64,000 bases of DNA. It comes from Pseudomonadales bacterium (GTDB lineage: Bacteria > Pseudomonadota > Gammaproteobacteria > Pseudomonadales > Porticoccaceae). Shown in pieces: positions 24,837 to 33,890 of the stretch. Location: NCBI GenBank assembly GCA_024234435.1, contig JACKOF010000001.1, positions 1,860,001-1,924,000 on the forward strand. Reading direction: 5' to 3'. The position numbers and the translations under genes were made by a program. How positions within the stretch are numbered: position 1 is the first letter of the stretch; every line of letters starts with the position of its first letter. The notes beneath the pieces are model-generated. The model was not told where the DNA came from and did no database searches. It saw only the letters and a program-made list of their open reading frames with translations.

Positions 24837-24855
24837 CCAAATGATAATTATTATC
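24837..24855. promoter_or_regulatory. Fur-box-like site upstream of the molybdoenzyme operon
   Basis: CCAAATGATAATTATTATC matches 15 of 19 positions of the Fur consensus by eye, and its ATGATAATTATTAT core is almost a perfect palindrome. It is about 190 bp upstream of the gamma gene and downstream of receptor B, so the Fe-S-rich enzyme operon is the likely target. Confidence 0.45.
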
Positions 24856-25185
24856 GATTAACTATAGTATGCTAGTGGATTAAAATTCAGAGTATATGCT
24901 CTTTCTAAAAAAATTTAAAATAGAGAAATGCCCGAGATAAGAAAAACCGCGAGACGGCTTCCCAGAAAACAAACTGATATAAATATCAGTTAATCACGTT
25001 ACCCCCTGAAAAGTATTGAAAATATTGTGAGTATTCCGACAAGTGCAAGCACGAAAGGATTGCACCGCCAGCACAACCTGATTTTTTTAATTCTCGGCAA
25101 CGAGCGACCAATTGTTACAATGGCACACGATTTACCGTCAAAATGATGCAAACCCTAGCAAATATGATTCAAAACAGTCGCTCAC

Positions 25186-25213
25186 AAAAAAGGGGCTGTT
25201 ACCAGCCCCTTTT
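25186..25213 (-). terminator. Rho-independent terminator of TonB receptor B
   Basis: Minus strand AAAAGGGGCTG-GTAA-CAGCCCCTTTTTT: an 11-bp perfect stem with 4-base loop and terminal Ts, 26 bp after the receptor stop. The A-tract on the other side makes it bidirectional. Confidence 0.9.
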
Positions 25214-25238
25214 ATTACCCAGTATCAACTTATACGGA

Positions 25239-27683
25239 TCAGTACTTATAGCCCACTGTCAATCCATAGGTGCGGGGACGTCCAGCAACACGAGCACCAT
25301 TTTCTGAAGAAGCGATAACCGCATTGTAGTAGTACTCATCAGTAAGGTTTTTGCCCCAGAGCATAACTTTCCATTTGCCGTCCTGAGATTCATAGCCTAA
25401 GCGAGCACCTACGGTTGCATAGCTCTCAATTTCAAAGTAGTTCTTAGTGATCGATTTAGCTGTACCTGCGTCAATTCGATCCTGCGGTAACGCAATGTCA
25501 TCGCCGTTAAATACTGCATCAGATGTCGATTGACCAATGACGCTAACCCCGGCAAATAAGGAGCCACCTGACTCAAGCTCTGTTCTGTAATCCAGATCCA
25601 GGCTATAAGTGAATTCAGGTGTATAAGGCAACGCATTTCCGGACAGGTCTTCCGCAATGGCGTTATTGGCGGGGTCAGACGGGTTTACACCCAGTACCGA
25701 GAACCCAATGTACTCATCAACTTCAGAATCCAGGTAAGTAACCGCCGCCGACAACGTTAATTGATCCGTCAACTGTGCAACGATATCCAGTTCTACTCCG
25801 GTAATTGTGGATTCAGGAATATTCACCAGGCGATCCAGTGGTCCAAAAATGGGGTCGGGAATTTTGCCCCTTACTTGCTTATCTTCATAATCATAGTGGA
25901 ACACCGCACCATTCAATTGAACAGAGCTATCCGCGAGAGAAGCTTTAAAACCTGCTTCATAAGCCAGTACAGATTCCTCCGTTACCGGTGCCAGCTCATT
26001 GATTGTCGCCGCACTAAGCGTTGGATAACTACCGGCTTTGTAGCCCTGAGAAACGTTGGTGTAAATCAGAATGTCATCATTCAGCTGGTAATCCAGACCA
26101 ATGCGCCAAGACACATTGTCTTCCGCCAACTCATCAATAAACAAGCTACCCGGGATACCCGCCTCAGGCGTCAGAGTACCGGATGCGCCTGCTGTCGCAT
26201 CCAGCGTAAAGCAATCACCAACAGCAATGGGGTCCATGAATCGTGTGCTTCGACCACCAAGAATATTGAACAAATCAGCCACATTACTGCCATTTCCAAA
26301 CGGATCAGGCACACCATCCAGATTCGGAGGGGCATAACCGCAACTTTCAGCATCAATTGTGGTATCGGTATAACGCGCGCCCACTTTCAACGTCAGGTCA
26401 TCGGCCAGCTCGTAATCAATATTCGCAAAAACAGCATACGACTCAATGTCCTGCTCCATCGTGGAGCCGCTACCATTAATAAACAGTGCTGAAGCTCGGT
26501 GACTGGTATTACCTACATACCTTAGTAATTGATCTTCTTTTGTTTGACTGTCTTCGTAATTAGCACCAATCACCCAACGGAAATTTTCTTCGTCACCAGC
26601 GAGGCGGATCTCCGCAAAGGTAGAATCAATGGAGCCTTTATTGTATTCAAAGTCAGCAGCAATCAGCGTCATACCGTCGCCGTCATGAACCTGATCCTGC
26701 TCATAGTCACTGTAAGCAACAATGGCAGTCAGTGTTTTAGAATCCGAAATTTCGAAATCACCACGAACTGACGCTTGGTAGAACTCCTTGTCACCCTTAG
26801 GCTCGAAATCCTCTGACCAATCTGCTGCACGAGGGTCTTCATCGGTGAAAGGCACGGCAACAACTTCTGCCGCTTTGCCTGGAGCCAGATCAAACCGCTT
26901 AGGGCTTGCTGCAACAAATTGAAATGCCTGGGGGTCTGACTTGTCACGCCAACCATTCAGGTTAACGGTGATTTCGCTGGTTTCCGAGGGCTGGAAGTTT
27001 AATAACAGTCTCGCTGCTGTGTAGTCTTCCTTTCCATTCTCGTCGCCAGGGCGTGTTTCGCTTTTTTGCCATTCATCGGCTGTCACATTTTGAACAGACA
27101 AGCGAGCACCAACCGTATCGCTCAGAGGAGCACTGACAAAGGCATTGGTTTCAATCTTGTTAAAACGTCCATAACTGATATCACCGCCATATGACAACTC
27201 ATCTGTAGGCTTCGCGGCAATAAAGTTAATCGCTCCACCTGTGGAGTTCTGCCCAAAAAGAACGCCCTGCGGCCCTTTTAAAACTTCAACTCGCTCCAGG
27301 TCATAGGAGCTATGAGAAGCCATCGCCGGAAACGGCAAAGGAATCTCATCAACATATAAGCTCACAGACGGGTAAACACCCAATGAACTTTCGTTAAAGC
27401 CAACACCACGAAGTGTCAAAATAGGCGTGTTTTGTTGGCTGTTGGCAAAAACCAGGCCTGGAACTGCAGCCGTGATCTCTTCTAACGAAACGAGCTTCTG
27501 TTCGGCCAGCTTATCGCCGGAAACGGCTGAAATAGACAAACCGATATCATTAGCGCTTTCAGCGCGCTTATTCGCAGTTACGATAATTTCTTCCAATGCA
27601 GCGTGAGCAACGCCGGAGAAACAGGTTGCCACAACCGCAGCAGATAATAGTTTCTTTCTCATAGTGATTTTATGATTATTCAT
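25239..27683 (-). CDS. TonB-dependent outer-membrane receptor B
   Basis: 814 residues from ATG 27683, selected for AAGGGGAAG upstream; a longer frame reaches 27716. Signal peptide about residues 8-28 (KKLLSAAVVATCFSGVAHA), TonB-box-like LEEIIVTANKR, plug motif VLKGPQGVLFGQNSTGGAINFI, and C-terminal barrel strand TYGLTVGYKY. It shares with receptors A and C the plug blocks AESANDIGLSISAVSGDKLAEQKL and LRGVGFNESSLGVYPSVSLYVDE, so all three probably import chemically related compounds. It lies beside an acyl-CoA ligase and a DUF paralogue, both on the same strand. Confidence 0.95.
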   Translation of the reverse strand: MNNHKITMRKKLLSAAVVATCFSGVAHAALEEIIVTANKRAESANDIGLSISAVSGDKLAEQKLVSLEEITAAVPGLVFANSQQNTPILTLRGVGFNESSLGVYPSVSLYVDEIPLPFPAMASHSSYDLERVEVLKGPQGVLFGQNSTGGAINFIAAKPTDELSYGGDISYGRFNKIETNAFVSAPLSDTVGARLSVQNVTADEWQKSETRPGDENGKEDYTAARLLLNFQPSETSEITVNLNGWRDKSDPQAFQFVAASPKRFDLAPGKAAEVVAVPFTDEDPRAADWSEDFEPKGDKEFYQASVRGDFEISDSKTLTAIVAYSDYEQDQVHDGDGMTLIAADFEYNKGSIDSTFAEIRLAGDEENFRWVIGANYEDSQTKEDQLLRYVGNTSHRASALFINGSGSTMEQDIESYAVFANIDYELADDLTLKVGARYTDTTIDAESCGYAPPNLDGVPDPFGNGSNVADLFNILGGRSTRFMDPIAVGDCFTLDATAGASGTLTPEAGIPGSLFIDELAEDNVSWRIGLDYQLNDDILIYTNVSQGYKAGSYPTLSAATINELAPVTEESVLAYEAGFKASLADSSVQLNGAVFHYDYEDKQVRGKIPDPIFGPLDRLVNIPESTITGVELDIVAQLTDQLTLSAAVTYLDSEVDEYIGFSVLGVNPSDPANNAIAEDLSGNALPYTPEFTYSLDLDYRTELESGGSLFAGVSVIGQSTSDAVFNGDDIALPQDRIDAGTAKSITKNYFEIESYATVGARLGYESQDGKWKVMLWGKNLTDEYYYNAVIASSENGARVAGRPRTYGLTVGYKY

Positions 27684-27859
27684 GATCTTCCCCTTGTCAT
27701 ATTGTTGTACCAACATACTTGCTTGATTATAGCTATAACTTGCTTGTCTTGATCAAGTATGTTGTTTGGCGATCATATCCCTTGTTTTTGCGTTTTACAA
27801 CCCATCCATAATAAAAACCTTTCCCGCTCGGCTGGCTATCCACACCGGTAAAAACGGCT

Positions 27860-29512
27860 CTATCGTTCTCCCTGAAATCGGCTGTATTTATCCTTTAACA
27901 TTTTCTTATTGATTTTTCCTGTACCGGTTCTGGGCAGACTATCGACAAAGAGCACGTTCTCGGGTACCCACCACCGGGCAACTTTGCCAGTGAGGTAATC
28001 CCTAAGGCCCGCCTCATCAATGTTGCTGCCAGCTATTCTCACTGCCAGCAACATTGGTCTCTCCTGCCACTTCGGGTGGGGAATCCCGATTACCGCAGAC
28101 TCCTGTATTCCGGGGTGTGAACTGACAACTGATTCGATAATTGCCGGGCCGATCCACTCCCCTCCCGACTTGATGAGATCCTTGGATCGATCCACTATCT
28201 CAAGACAACCATCCGGGTGAATACAGGCAATATCTCCCGTTCTGAACCAACCATCTTCGGTCATATATCCAGAGCGTTCTTCATCACCGTGATTCAGGTA
28301 CTTCGAAATAACCCAGGGCCCTTTGACAAGCAGGTGGCCTGACGTTACCCCGTCAAATGGCACAACACCGTTATCATCATCAATCAGGCGCATTTTCATT
28401 CCAAAATTAGCCAAACCACCTCGATATTTCTTTTTGATCTTTTCCTCGTGAGACAAGTGCGCGTATTCACTTCCAAGAACAGGCATTGAGCCCATCTGGG
28501 CTTCAGTCATTCCCCAGGCCTGCGCAACATCGAGACCAAACTGGTTTTCCAGCGCATCAATCAAGGCAATACTCGGCCTGGAGCCCGCGAGCACCACTTT
28601 TTTCAAGCTCCCGAAATCCTTATTCTCTCGCAGGACATAATCAAGCATGGACTGTAAAATCGTGGGAACACCAGCCGCCAGGCTCACCCGAGCCACATCA
28701 ATAAGCTCACACAACTTGGCGGGATCGTAATCCCTTCCCACCAAAGCCAGTTTCGCGCCCAGAAATGGCGCCGCAAAGGGCATCATCCAGGCATTTCCGT
28801 GGAACATCCCGGTCAGCGACAGAAAAGACAGGCTTTGCCCATCGGTCTGGGGGTAACCAAAAAACCCTTTACTGGCAGAACTAAGCATCATCAGAACATT
28901 ACCGCGGTGTGTATACACCACCCCTTTGGGCTTACCGGTTGTACCTGATGTGTAGCACACGGTGCAGGGACTATCCTCATCCAGGGAAGGCCACTGAAAG
29001 TCTGCACTTCCGCTCTCCACCAGATGATCATAAGCAAAAAGATTTTTAAACGGGTGCTGCGCCGGAATATGCTCGACATCGTCCAGCCAGACGTAATACT
29101 CAACCGTTGTCAGATCTTCTGAAATATCGGCAACAGCCTGCCAGGTAAACCTGTCAATACAAAGCGCCCGGTTAGCAGCATGATTAATAATATAAATAAG
29201 GTCCTCAGAGTGAAGTCTGGGGTTAATAGTGTGCAGCATCCCACCCATACCCGGAACACTGTAAAAGAGTTCGAGATAGCGTCGCGTACTCCAGGCAAAA
29301 CCGCCGACACAATCGCCTTGTTTTAGCCCCATTTTGAGGAACGAGTCGGCAACTTTTCGGCTTCGAATAGCGATCTCGCCGTAACAAGTCTGTTCGACGC
29401 AATCATTATTCTCTCGTGAAAACACCTCCACTTTCGGATAAACCTGCTCGGCGTATTCAATAATATCGCTGGTGATCAGCGGTGTTTTCATCATGTATGA
29501 ATCATCAGCCAT
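27860..29512 (-). CDS. Medium/long-chain acyl-CoA synthetase (AlkK-like)
   Basis: 550 residues, ANL superfamily. P-loop YTSGTTGKPKG at residues 187-197, GMTEAQMG, GWFRTGDIACIHPDG and the C-terminal hinge-plus-lysine region RSKDLIKSGGEWIGP ... PRTGTGKINKKML with the adenylation Lys near the end. Length and motifs fit AlkK-type ligases that activate alkanoic acids and related carboxylates to CoA thioesters with ATP. AGGA precedes ATG 29512. Downstream of the terminal hydroxylation/oxidation enzymes encoded elsewhere in the window, it would supply beta-oxidation. The substrate could equally be a terpenoid or steroid side-chain acid. Confidence 0.9.
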   Translation of the reverse strand: MADDSYMMKTPLITSDIIEYAEQVYPKVEVFSRENNDCVEQTCYGEIAIRSRKVADSFLKMGLKQGDCVGGFAWSTRRYLELFYSVPGMGGMLHTINPRLHSEDLIYIINHAANRALCIDRFTWQAVADISEDLTTVEYYVWLDDVEHIPAQHPFKNLFAYDHLVESGSADFQWPSLDEDSPCTVCYTSGTTGKPKGVVYTHRGNVLMMLSSASKGFFGYPQTDGQSLSFLSLTGMFHGNAWMMPFAAPFLGAKLALVGRDYDPAKLCELIDVARVSLAAGVPTILQSMLDYVLRENKDFGSLKKVVLAGSRPSIALIDALENQFGLDVAQAWGMTEAQMGSMPVLGSEYAHLSHEEKIKKKYRGGLANFGMKMRLIDDDNGVVPFDGVTSGHLLVKGPWVISKYLNHGDEERSGYMTEDGWFRTGDIACIHPDGCLEIVDRSKDLIKSGGEWIGPAIIESVVSSHPGIQESAVIGIPHPKWQERPMLLAVRIAGSNIDEAGLRDYLTGKVARWWVPENVLFVDSLPRTGTGKINKKMLKDKYSRFQGER

Positions 29513-29700
29513 GGTTCCTGAAACTCCTGGAATCTTTCATTTGTTTTCTGTTGAAGCTCATTATCCAGTGTGATTCATCACTGAACTGTTGAGACAACAG
29601 TTGCCGTTTGAGTTTCTCGATCCTTGATACACTCGTCACAGCTCACCTTATTTCGCCATGCTTCAACAAGTGCGCCGCAACCTGGAAAACCGCGTCAACA

Positions 29701-30588
29701 TTACCTGATCGCGCCTTTCCAGCCCCTTTCCAGAAGGCCATAACCAACAGCACCGTCGTCGCGAACATAGCGGGCAAAACCCTCTTCCAAAAAATACCCG
29801 TCAAAAGGCCAGTGAGCAGCCGAGCATCGACTCGCCGTCAAGTTATACGAACGCCCCTTATCATCAGCAAACACTGTCTTTGCTCCGAGAGTACGTCCGG
29901 CAGCATCTATTTCCAAATCGAAAGTATCGGTGACAACATCATGGAGCTCGCCATCACGCCAGATCCAGTTCATATCAATCTCACCCTTTTCACCAATATC
30001 AAAACGACCTACCGCTATCGACATGCCATCTTCAAACACTGCCCAGATCAATTTATGGCCATTAAAAATGCTCCAGTTTCGGCGCCCTACCGCATGATCC
30101 CGGTTACCGAACCCGTTAATCTGATAAGGCTGCTCACGGTAAGTCATCAAACCGGAAACCCTTCCCGCCTGCTCCATATGCGCAGAACCAGGCCGTGCTT
30201 TGATATGCTGATTACCATCGACAACGGGGTGTATCGATTTCCAGTTAACATTGACATTCAAGCCATAGGCTTCATCTGTATATTCAAGTTGGTACTCATT
30301 TAAAAGCTCCAATGCCATTACTGTAAAACCGGCACAACTCAAGCCGGTATCAATATTGCCTTCAGGGACAGGCTGGTTGTAATAAAGTCTGCTGTAAACT
30401 TCCCTGTCGTTATTGACAATGAGAACACTTAAATTGGCATTACGCTGGTTATGAAAAATGCCGAGCCTCAAAAAAATGGCGATATCATTAACCGGATCAA
30501 GAATATTGAAATAAAAACTTTCATTTAAAAAAGGGTCTGTTCCAAACGGTGCACGAAGAAAATCATCTTCAGGCCTGATCTCTTTCAT
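29701..30588 (-). CDS. DUF7064/DUF7065-like (CrtC/AttH-like) protein, copy B
   Basis: 295 residues from ATG 30588, selected because GGAG lies seven bases upstream; a longer frame to 30624 lacks one. It resembles the 310-residue proteins at 6743 and 61991 in length, beta-rich texture and landmarks: FLNESFYFNILDP versus QSFYFNFYDRH, NRDHAVGRRNWSIFNGHKLIWAVFEDGMSIAV versus RDLSVGPRNWTG...AWPIFDNGMACVAV, and AHWPFDGYFLEEG versus FRWQFPYDSFMFVEQ near the C-terminus. No signal peptide. It lies after the TetR gene and before the acyl-CoA ligase. Function unknown; probable lipophilic-ligand binding is inferred. Confidence 0.65.
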   Translation of the reverse strand: MKEIRPEDDFLRAPFGTDPFLNESFYFNILDPVNDIAIFLRLGIFHNQRNANLSVLIVNNDREVYSRLYYNQPVPEGNIDTGLSCAGFTVMALELLNEYQLEYTDEAYGLNVNVNWKSIHPVVDGNQHIKARPGSAHMEQAGRVSGLMTYREQPYQINGFGNRDHAVGRRNWSIFNGHKLIWAVFEDGMSIAVGRFDIGEKGEIDMNWIWRDGELHDVVTDTFDLEIDAAGRTLGAKTVFADDKGRSYNLTASRCSAAHWPFDGYFLEEGFARYVRDDGAVGYGLLERGWKGAIR

Positions 30589-31019
30589 TTTTATCTCCGA
30601 AAATACAGCCTTGCCATTATTCAATGGCTATCATTATGCGATACGAATCGTTGACCACATCGTCACTCAGTAAAGAATGATCGCTACTGTTCATTTGAGC
30701 AATAACAGAAAATGGTATAGCTGGCGCTGCTCTTTTAGTCTATCTGTCTCAGACAGCAAACTTACTAGATTGAAGCAAGCAAATATTAATGTAAACTGAC
30801 AGCAAATTCAATCTCAGAAAACAATCCTCGGACCTGCCTCTCTCTGCCCGACAGTTTCCGGATATGCCATTCCCGCTGTATCACTGCCAGCATAGTGCAG
30901 CCTTCCGATGTTATGTATACTTGCTCCCGTCACAATGTCGCACTTCCCTTTTACCGGGGATAAAAGGAAAGCGGAACTGCGGCTTTAACCGCGAAATTCC
31001 AAGGGTCATTTATCACAAA
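30589..31019. other. 431-bp divergent intergenic region (DUF copy B / TetR)
   Basis: Contains the RBS of the DUF gene and presumably the divergent promoters. An open frame extends upstream of the TetR start but has no initiation signals or family similarity. Nothing else recognised. Confidence 0.4.
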
Positions 31020-31670
31020 ATGTCTATATCAGAACCCCGTCGCAAACTCACCCAGGCAGAACGAATTGCCATTTCAGACAACAATATGCTCCAAGCTGCA
31101 TCCGAGTTAATTCTTGAAGTCGGCTCTGCCAACACCACCCTGAAAGAGGTGGGTGAACGAGCCGGATACAGCCGGGGGTTAGCCAGCTCACGATTCGGCT
31201 CAAAAGAGGCCCTGTTCCTTCGTTTAATTGTCTTGCACAGAGAAATTTGGGCAGAAGCCATCGATAAGCATGTCCAGGACAAAACCGGCCTTGCTGCCAT
31301 TATGGCGAGAGTTGATGCTGTCGAAGAGCTTTTCCTTCAGGAGCCAGATACTATTAAAGCTATCTATACTCTCTGGTTTGAATCTGTTGGACGCACATCT
31401 TCCATGCGTGAGCAGCTGATGAAGTTCCATGAGGAAACTCGTTCTGCTATCGCCCATCATGTTCAACAAGGCATAGAGAGTGGCGAAATACTACCGCACG
31501 CCAACCCCCGCCTATTTGCAATCGATTACTTTTCCCAGATTTTTGGCTGCATCTATCAATGGCTGATATCTCCCGAAGAGGTTTCTTTTTCCGACTCCAT
31601 CAGATCACTGAGAGCACTCTGCCTATATGCCCTAACCAAAGCAGAGTCTGATTACAAGGACCATAACTGA
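31020..31670 (+). CDS. TetR-family transcriptional regulator
   Basis: 216 residues from ATG 31020; upstream in-frame residues look non-coding. HTH near residues 15-60: ISDNNMLQAASELILEVGSANTTLKEVGERAGYSRGLASSRFGSKEALFLRLI. The C-terminal domain (YTLWFESVGRTSSMREQLM) is of the broad TetR_C type. It is divergent from the DUF copy B/acyl-CoA ligase/TonB receptor B block and probably represses it. Confidence 0.9.
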   Translation: MSISEPRRKLTQAERIAISDNNMLQAASELILEVGSANTTLKEVGERAGYSRGLASSRFGSKEALFLRLIVLHREIWAEAIDKHVQDKTGLAAIMARVDAVEELFLQEPDTIKAIYTLWFESVGRTSSMREQLMKFHEETRSAIAHHVQQGIESGEILPHANPRLFAIDYFSQIFGCIYQWLISPEEVSFSDSIRSLRALCLYALTKAESDYKDHN

Positions 31671-32138
31671 TCGAAAAAGTGGCGGGTGAACCGGTATCCA
31701 GCGCTGGCGCTTCCGGGTGATATTTAGTCTCTAACTTGAGTGTCGACAAAAGCGTTAACCTCTGCTCTCGACGAGGCATCATTTACGGTTATTTATCCCA
31801 TCATCGCCTCCATTAGGTTCGCCGCATTAGCTGCCTACTATGCAGGATATCGAACCCAAAGCGCTTTATTAACGACTTTATTTCCGGTGTATGGGCCAAT
31901 ATTGTCTGCAGCACGTTAATCACTTTTGGAATGATATTGCTGACTGACTGCGTTCTTGAATACCGCAGCTACCCAATGGCAGCCTTTTCCCTAGCAGTGA
32001 CAGAAGCAAAAGGGCTACGGAAAGCCCTTTTGCGAATGACTACGGTAGAGCACCTGTGGTCTGTGTTTGGATATCTGCGGGCAACATTATCTTGCAGACC
32101 GAACCGTTTGGGCTCACGCAGACATCATTGATCATGCA
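31671..32138. other. 468-bp non-coding region between convergent TetR and acyltransferase genes
   Basis: No frame with recognisable protein similarity or start signals. It contains a strong stem-loop at 32006-32033. No decayed gene could be recognised. Confidence 0.4.
32006..32033. terminator. Strong stem-loop between convergent genes
   Basis: GCAAAAGGGCT / AGCCCTTTTGC, an 11-bp perfect stem with a six-base loop. Short T or A tracts lie inside the stem, so it could end transcription from either side; the terminal T-run is poor. Confidence 0.55.
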
Positions 32139-33473
32139 TCAAACGCCATGGAACCCCAAAGCATATTCAAGCTCATCCAGCGCCTCTCCCGTTGCTACGG
32201 CTATCTTCTGCATACTGGGAACTGCCTCCCGGCAGGCGGTAAATCCCACAGCAAAACGACCAGCATAACTCAGAAAGGTTATGTTTAGCGCCTGCCCATC
32301 GGTAATTAATGAAATGGGGTAGAACGCCTCCATACGGGCACCCTCAAGATACAGTGCTTCTCTAGGCCCCGGCACATTGGAAATCACCACGTTATAAACC
32401 GGAGGAAACAGGTCTGCCGTGTTCGTCGCCACCTGGCCAATAAAAGGCGCCATGATCAATGTGCCGAAAAGCTCACGCGAAACTCGGGAAGGCAAGGCCT
32501 TAAAGCGGTCCTTGGCCAAAGTAGTCGAGCGATGAATCGCTTGCAGCCTCTCCACAGGGTCACTGATTTCCGTATGCAGTTTGGCAACAACAAAAGAAAT
32601 GGCGTTTCCAACCCCCTCTCCCTCTCGAACAGAAACGGGCAGCCCTGTTGTCAACGATTTCTCTGGAAGCTCGCCTCTCTCAAGAAAATAATCCCGCAAT
32701 GCCCCGGCACAGATATTCAGTACAACATCGTTGATAGACACATTTGTCTTCTTCGCGATTCTGGAAAGGCGATTGAGATCATACAGCTGGGTTGCCACCC
32801 GCCGGGAAGCCTGCAAACGGCTATTCAGCAGTGTTCTCGGCGCCATAAAAGGCACTGCATTATCCGGATCCTGGGACAACATCATTTCACCCACAGCCCC
32901 GGTCAGCTTAGTGATATCCGACAGCTTGAAACTCAGTTTCTGCGCATTGGGCTTTTTTCTGTCCCGCTTGGGCGGAACTTCCCAGAATGCAGGCACTTTC
33001 CTGTCACTGGGACTGGTCGATAAAACACGTTCCAATAACCGAATAGCACCCATGCCATCTATTTGCGAATGATGCAGTTTGAGAAAAATAGCGAACCGGT
33101 CATTCTCCAGCCCTTCAATCACATGCATCTCCCAGAGGGGGCGGCTGCGATCGAGGGGATGTGAATGCAGGCGAGAAGCCAGAACGCCCAGCTCGCGCTC
33201 CCCACCAGGCTTGGGGAGAGCTGAGTGACGCAAATGATAATCCAGATCTATCTGGTCGGGCGACAGTGTTTCCCAATCAAGGATAAGGCCCGGTTTTACC
33301 CGCAGGTTAAACGGCTCTGCAAATTTTCGCGACTCTCGCCAACGTGCAACCAAGCTACTCAGAAAATCTTCAGGTGCGCTTTTAGGCAACTCCCATGTAG
33401 TCAACATACTCACGTGCGAACCCCGTGAAGCGTTTTCCATTAACAGGAAACCTGCATCAGCCATCTTCATCAT
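32139..33473 (-). CDS. Wax ester synthase / diacylglycerol acyltransferase (WS/DGAT)
   Basis: 444 residues, near the usual 450-470. The catalytic HHxxxDG motif is HHSQIDG, near residue 130. Other family blocks: PLDRSRPLWEMHVIEGL before it, NDVVLNICAGALRDYFLERGELP and VISNVPGPREALYLEGARMEAFYPIS towards the C-terminus. Such enzymes transfer fatty acyl-CoA to alcohols or diacylglycerol for storage lipids and are typical of marine hydrocarbon degraders. Transcribed alone. It could store or detoxify alcohols generated by the oxidases of this region, or esterify terpenoid/sterol alcohols. Confidence 0.92.
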   Translation of the reverse strand: MMKMADAGFLLMENASRGSHVSMLTTWELPKSAPEDFLSSLVARWRESRKFAEPFNLRVKPGLILDWETLSPDQIDLDYHLRHSALPKPGGERELGVLASRLHSHPLDRSRPLWEMHVIEGLENDRFAIFLKLHHSQIDGMGAIRLLERVLSTSPSDRKVPAFWEVPPKRDRKKPNAQKLSFKLSDITKLTGAVGEMMLSQDPDNAVPFMAPRTLLNSRLQASRRVATQLYDLNRLSRIAKKTNVSINDVVLNICAGALRDYFLERGELPEKSLTTGLPVSVREGEGVGNAISFVVAKLHTEISDPVERLQAIHRSTTLAKDRFKALPSRVSRELFGTLIMAPFIGQVATNTADLFPPVYNVVISNVPGPREALYLEGARMEAFYPISLITDGQALNITFLSYAGRFAVGFTACREAVPSMQKIAVATGEALDELEYALGFHGV

Positions 33474-33890
33474 ATTGGCGATTCTCCCTTTAATTAGTAT
33501 TGTTATTCAGTACCCCTCAACACCATAAAGAGGGGTCAATTGTTTGCTCAGCCCGGTCGGTTAGCTATTTCAGCTATCCCATTAGCCAGCGGCATTGCCT
33601 GTTTGATAAACACTCGCCGATAAGCTAAACACCAACTTCGCCGTTGATAAAGTATTGTGCATGCCTATTGCGTAATTAATGAGTTGTTTGGGCCCACTGA
33701 GGAAAAAAGGTAACAAATGACAAAAATCATGAAGCACAACACAACACATGGAATCTTTACTTGCACCCTACTATTATGTTCCCCCTGTTTTGATATTGAT
33801 AAACGAGTAAGCACTGTCTTGTTAACGATGGCCTAAATCCGATAACAGCACCAAACCCATAAAAGACCCTATACCCTGGAGGAAATCATC
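33474..33890. other. 417-bp divergent intergenic region (WS/DGAT / SDR)
   Basis: Holds a 7-bp GC-rich inverted repeat (ACCCCTC 33512-33518 / GAGGGGT 33530-33536) close to the acyltransferase start and a small open frame at 33717-33836 with a good RBS. Nothing else recognised. Confidence 0.4.
33717..33836 (+). CDS. Possible 39-residue small protein
   Basis: ATG 33717 has AAAAAAGG seven bases upstream, a good Shine-Dalgarno. The product would begin MTKIMKHNTTHG and has a short hydrophobic stretch with three cysteines. No family recognised. It could be a leader peptide for the SDR gene 55 bp downstream or a chance frame. Confidence 0.2.
   Translation: MTKIMKHNTTHGIFTCTLLLCSPCFDIDKRVSTVLLTMA

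Larger units (their letters stand above)
24654..25238. other. 585-bp intergenic region upstream of the molybdoenzyme operon
   Basis: Contains no credible gene. It carries the promoter side of the gamma-first operon, two Fur-like sequences (24690-24708 and 24837-24855), and at its right end the terminator of TonB receptor B. Confidence 0.5.

Noticed and set aside
25761..26492. Plus-strand frame of 243 codons inside TonB receptor B
   Set aside because: Antisense shadow; no RBS or family similarity.
29608..30303. Plus-strand frame of 231 codons opposite DUF copy B
   Set aside because: Lies over a gene with better start signals and recognisable paralogues.
31671..32138. Decayed gene in the spacer after the TetR gene
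   Set aside because: Short frames on both strands have no starts or recognisable similarity.
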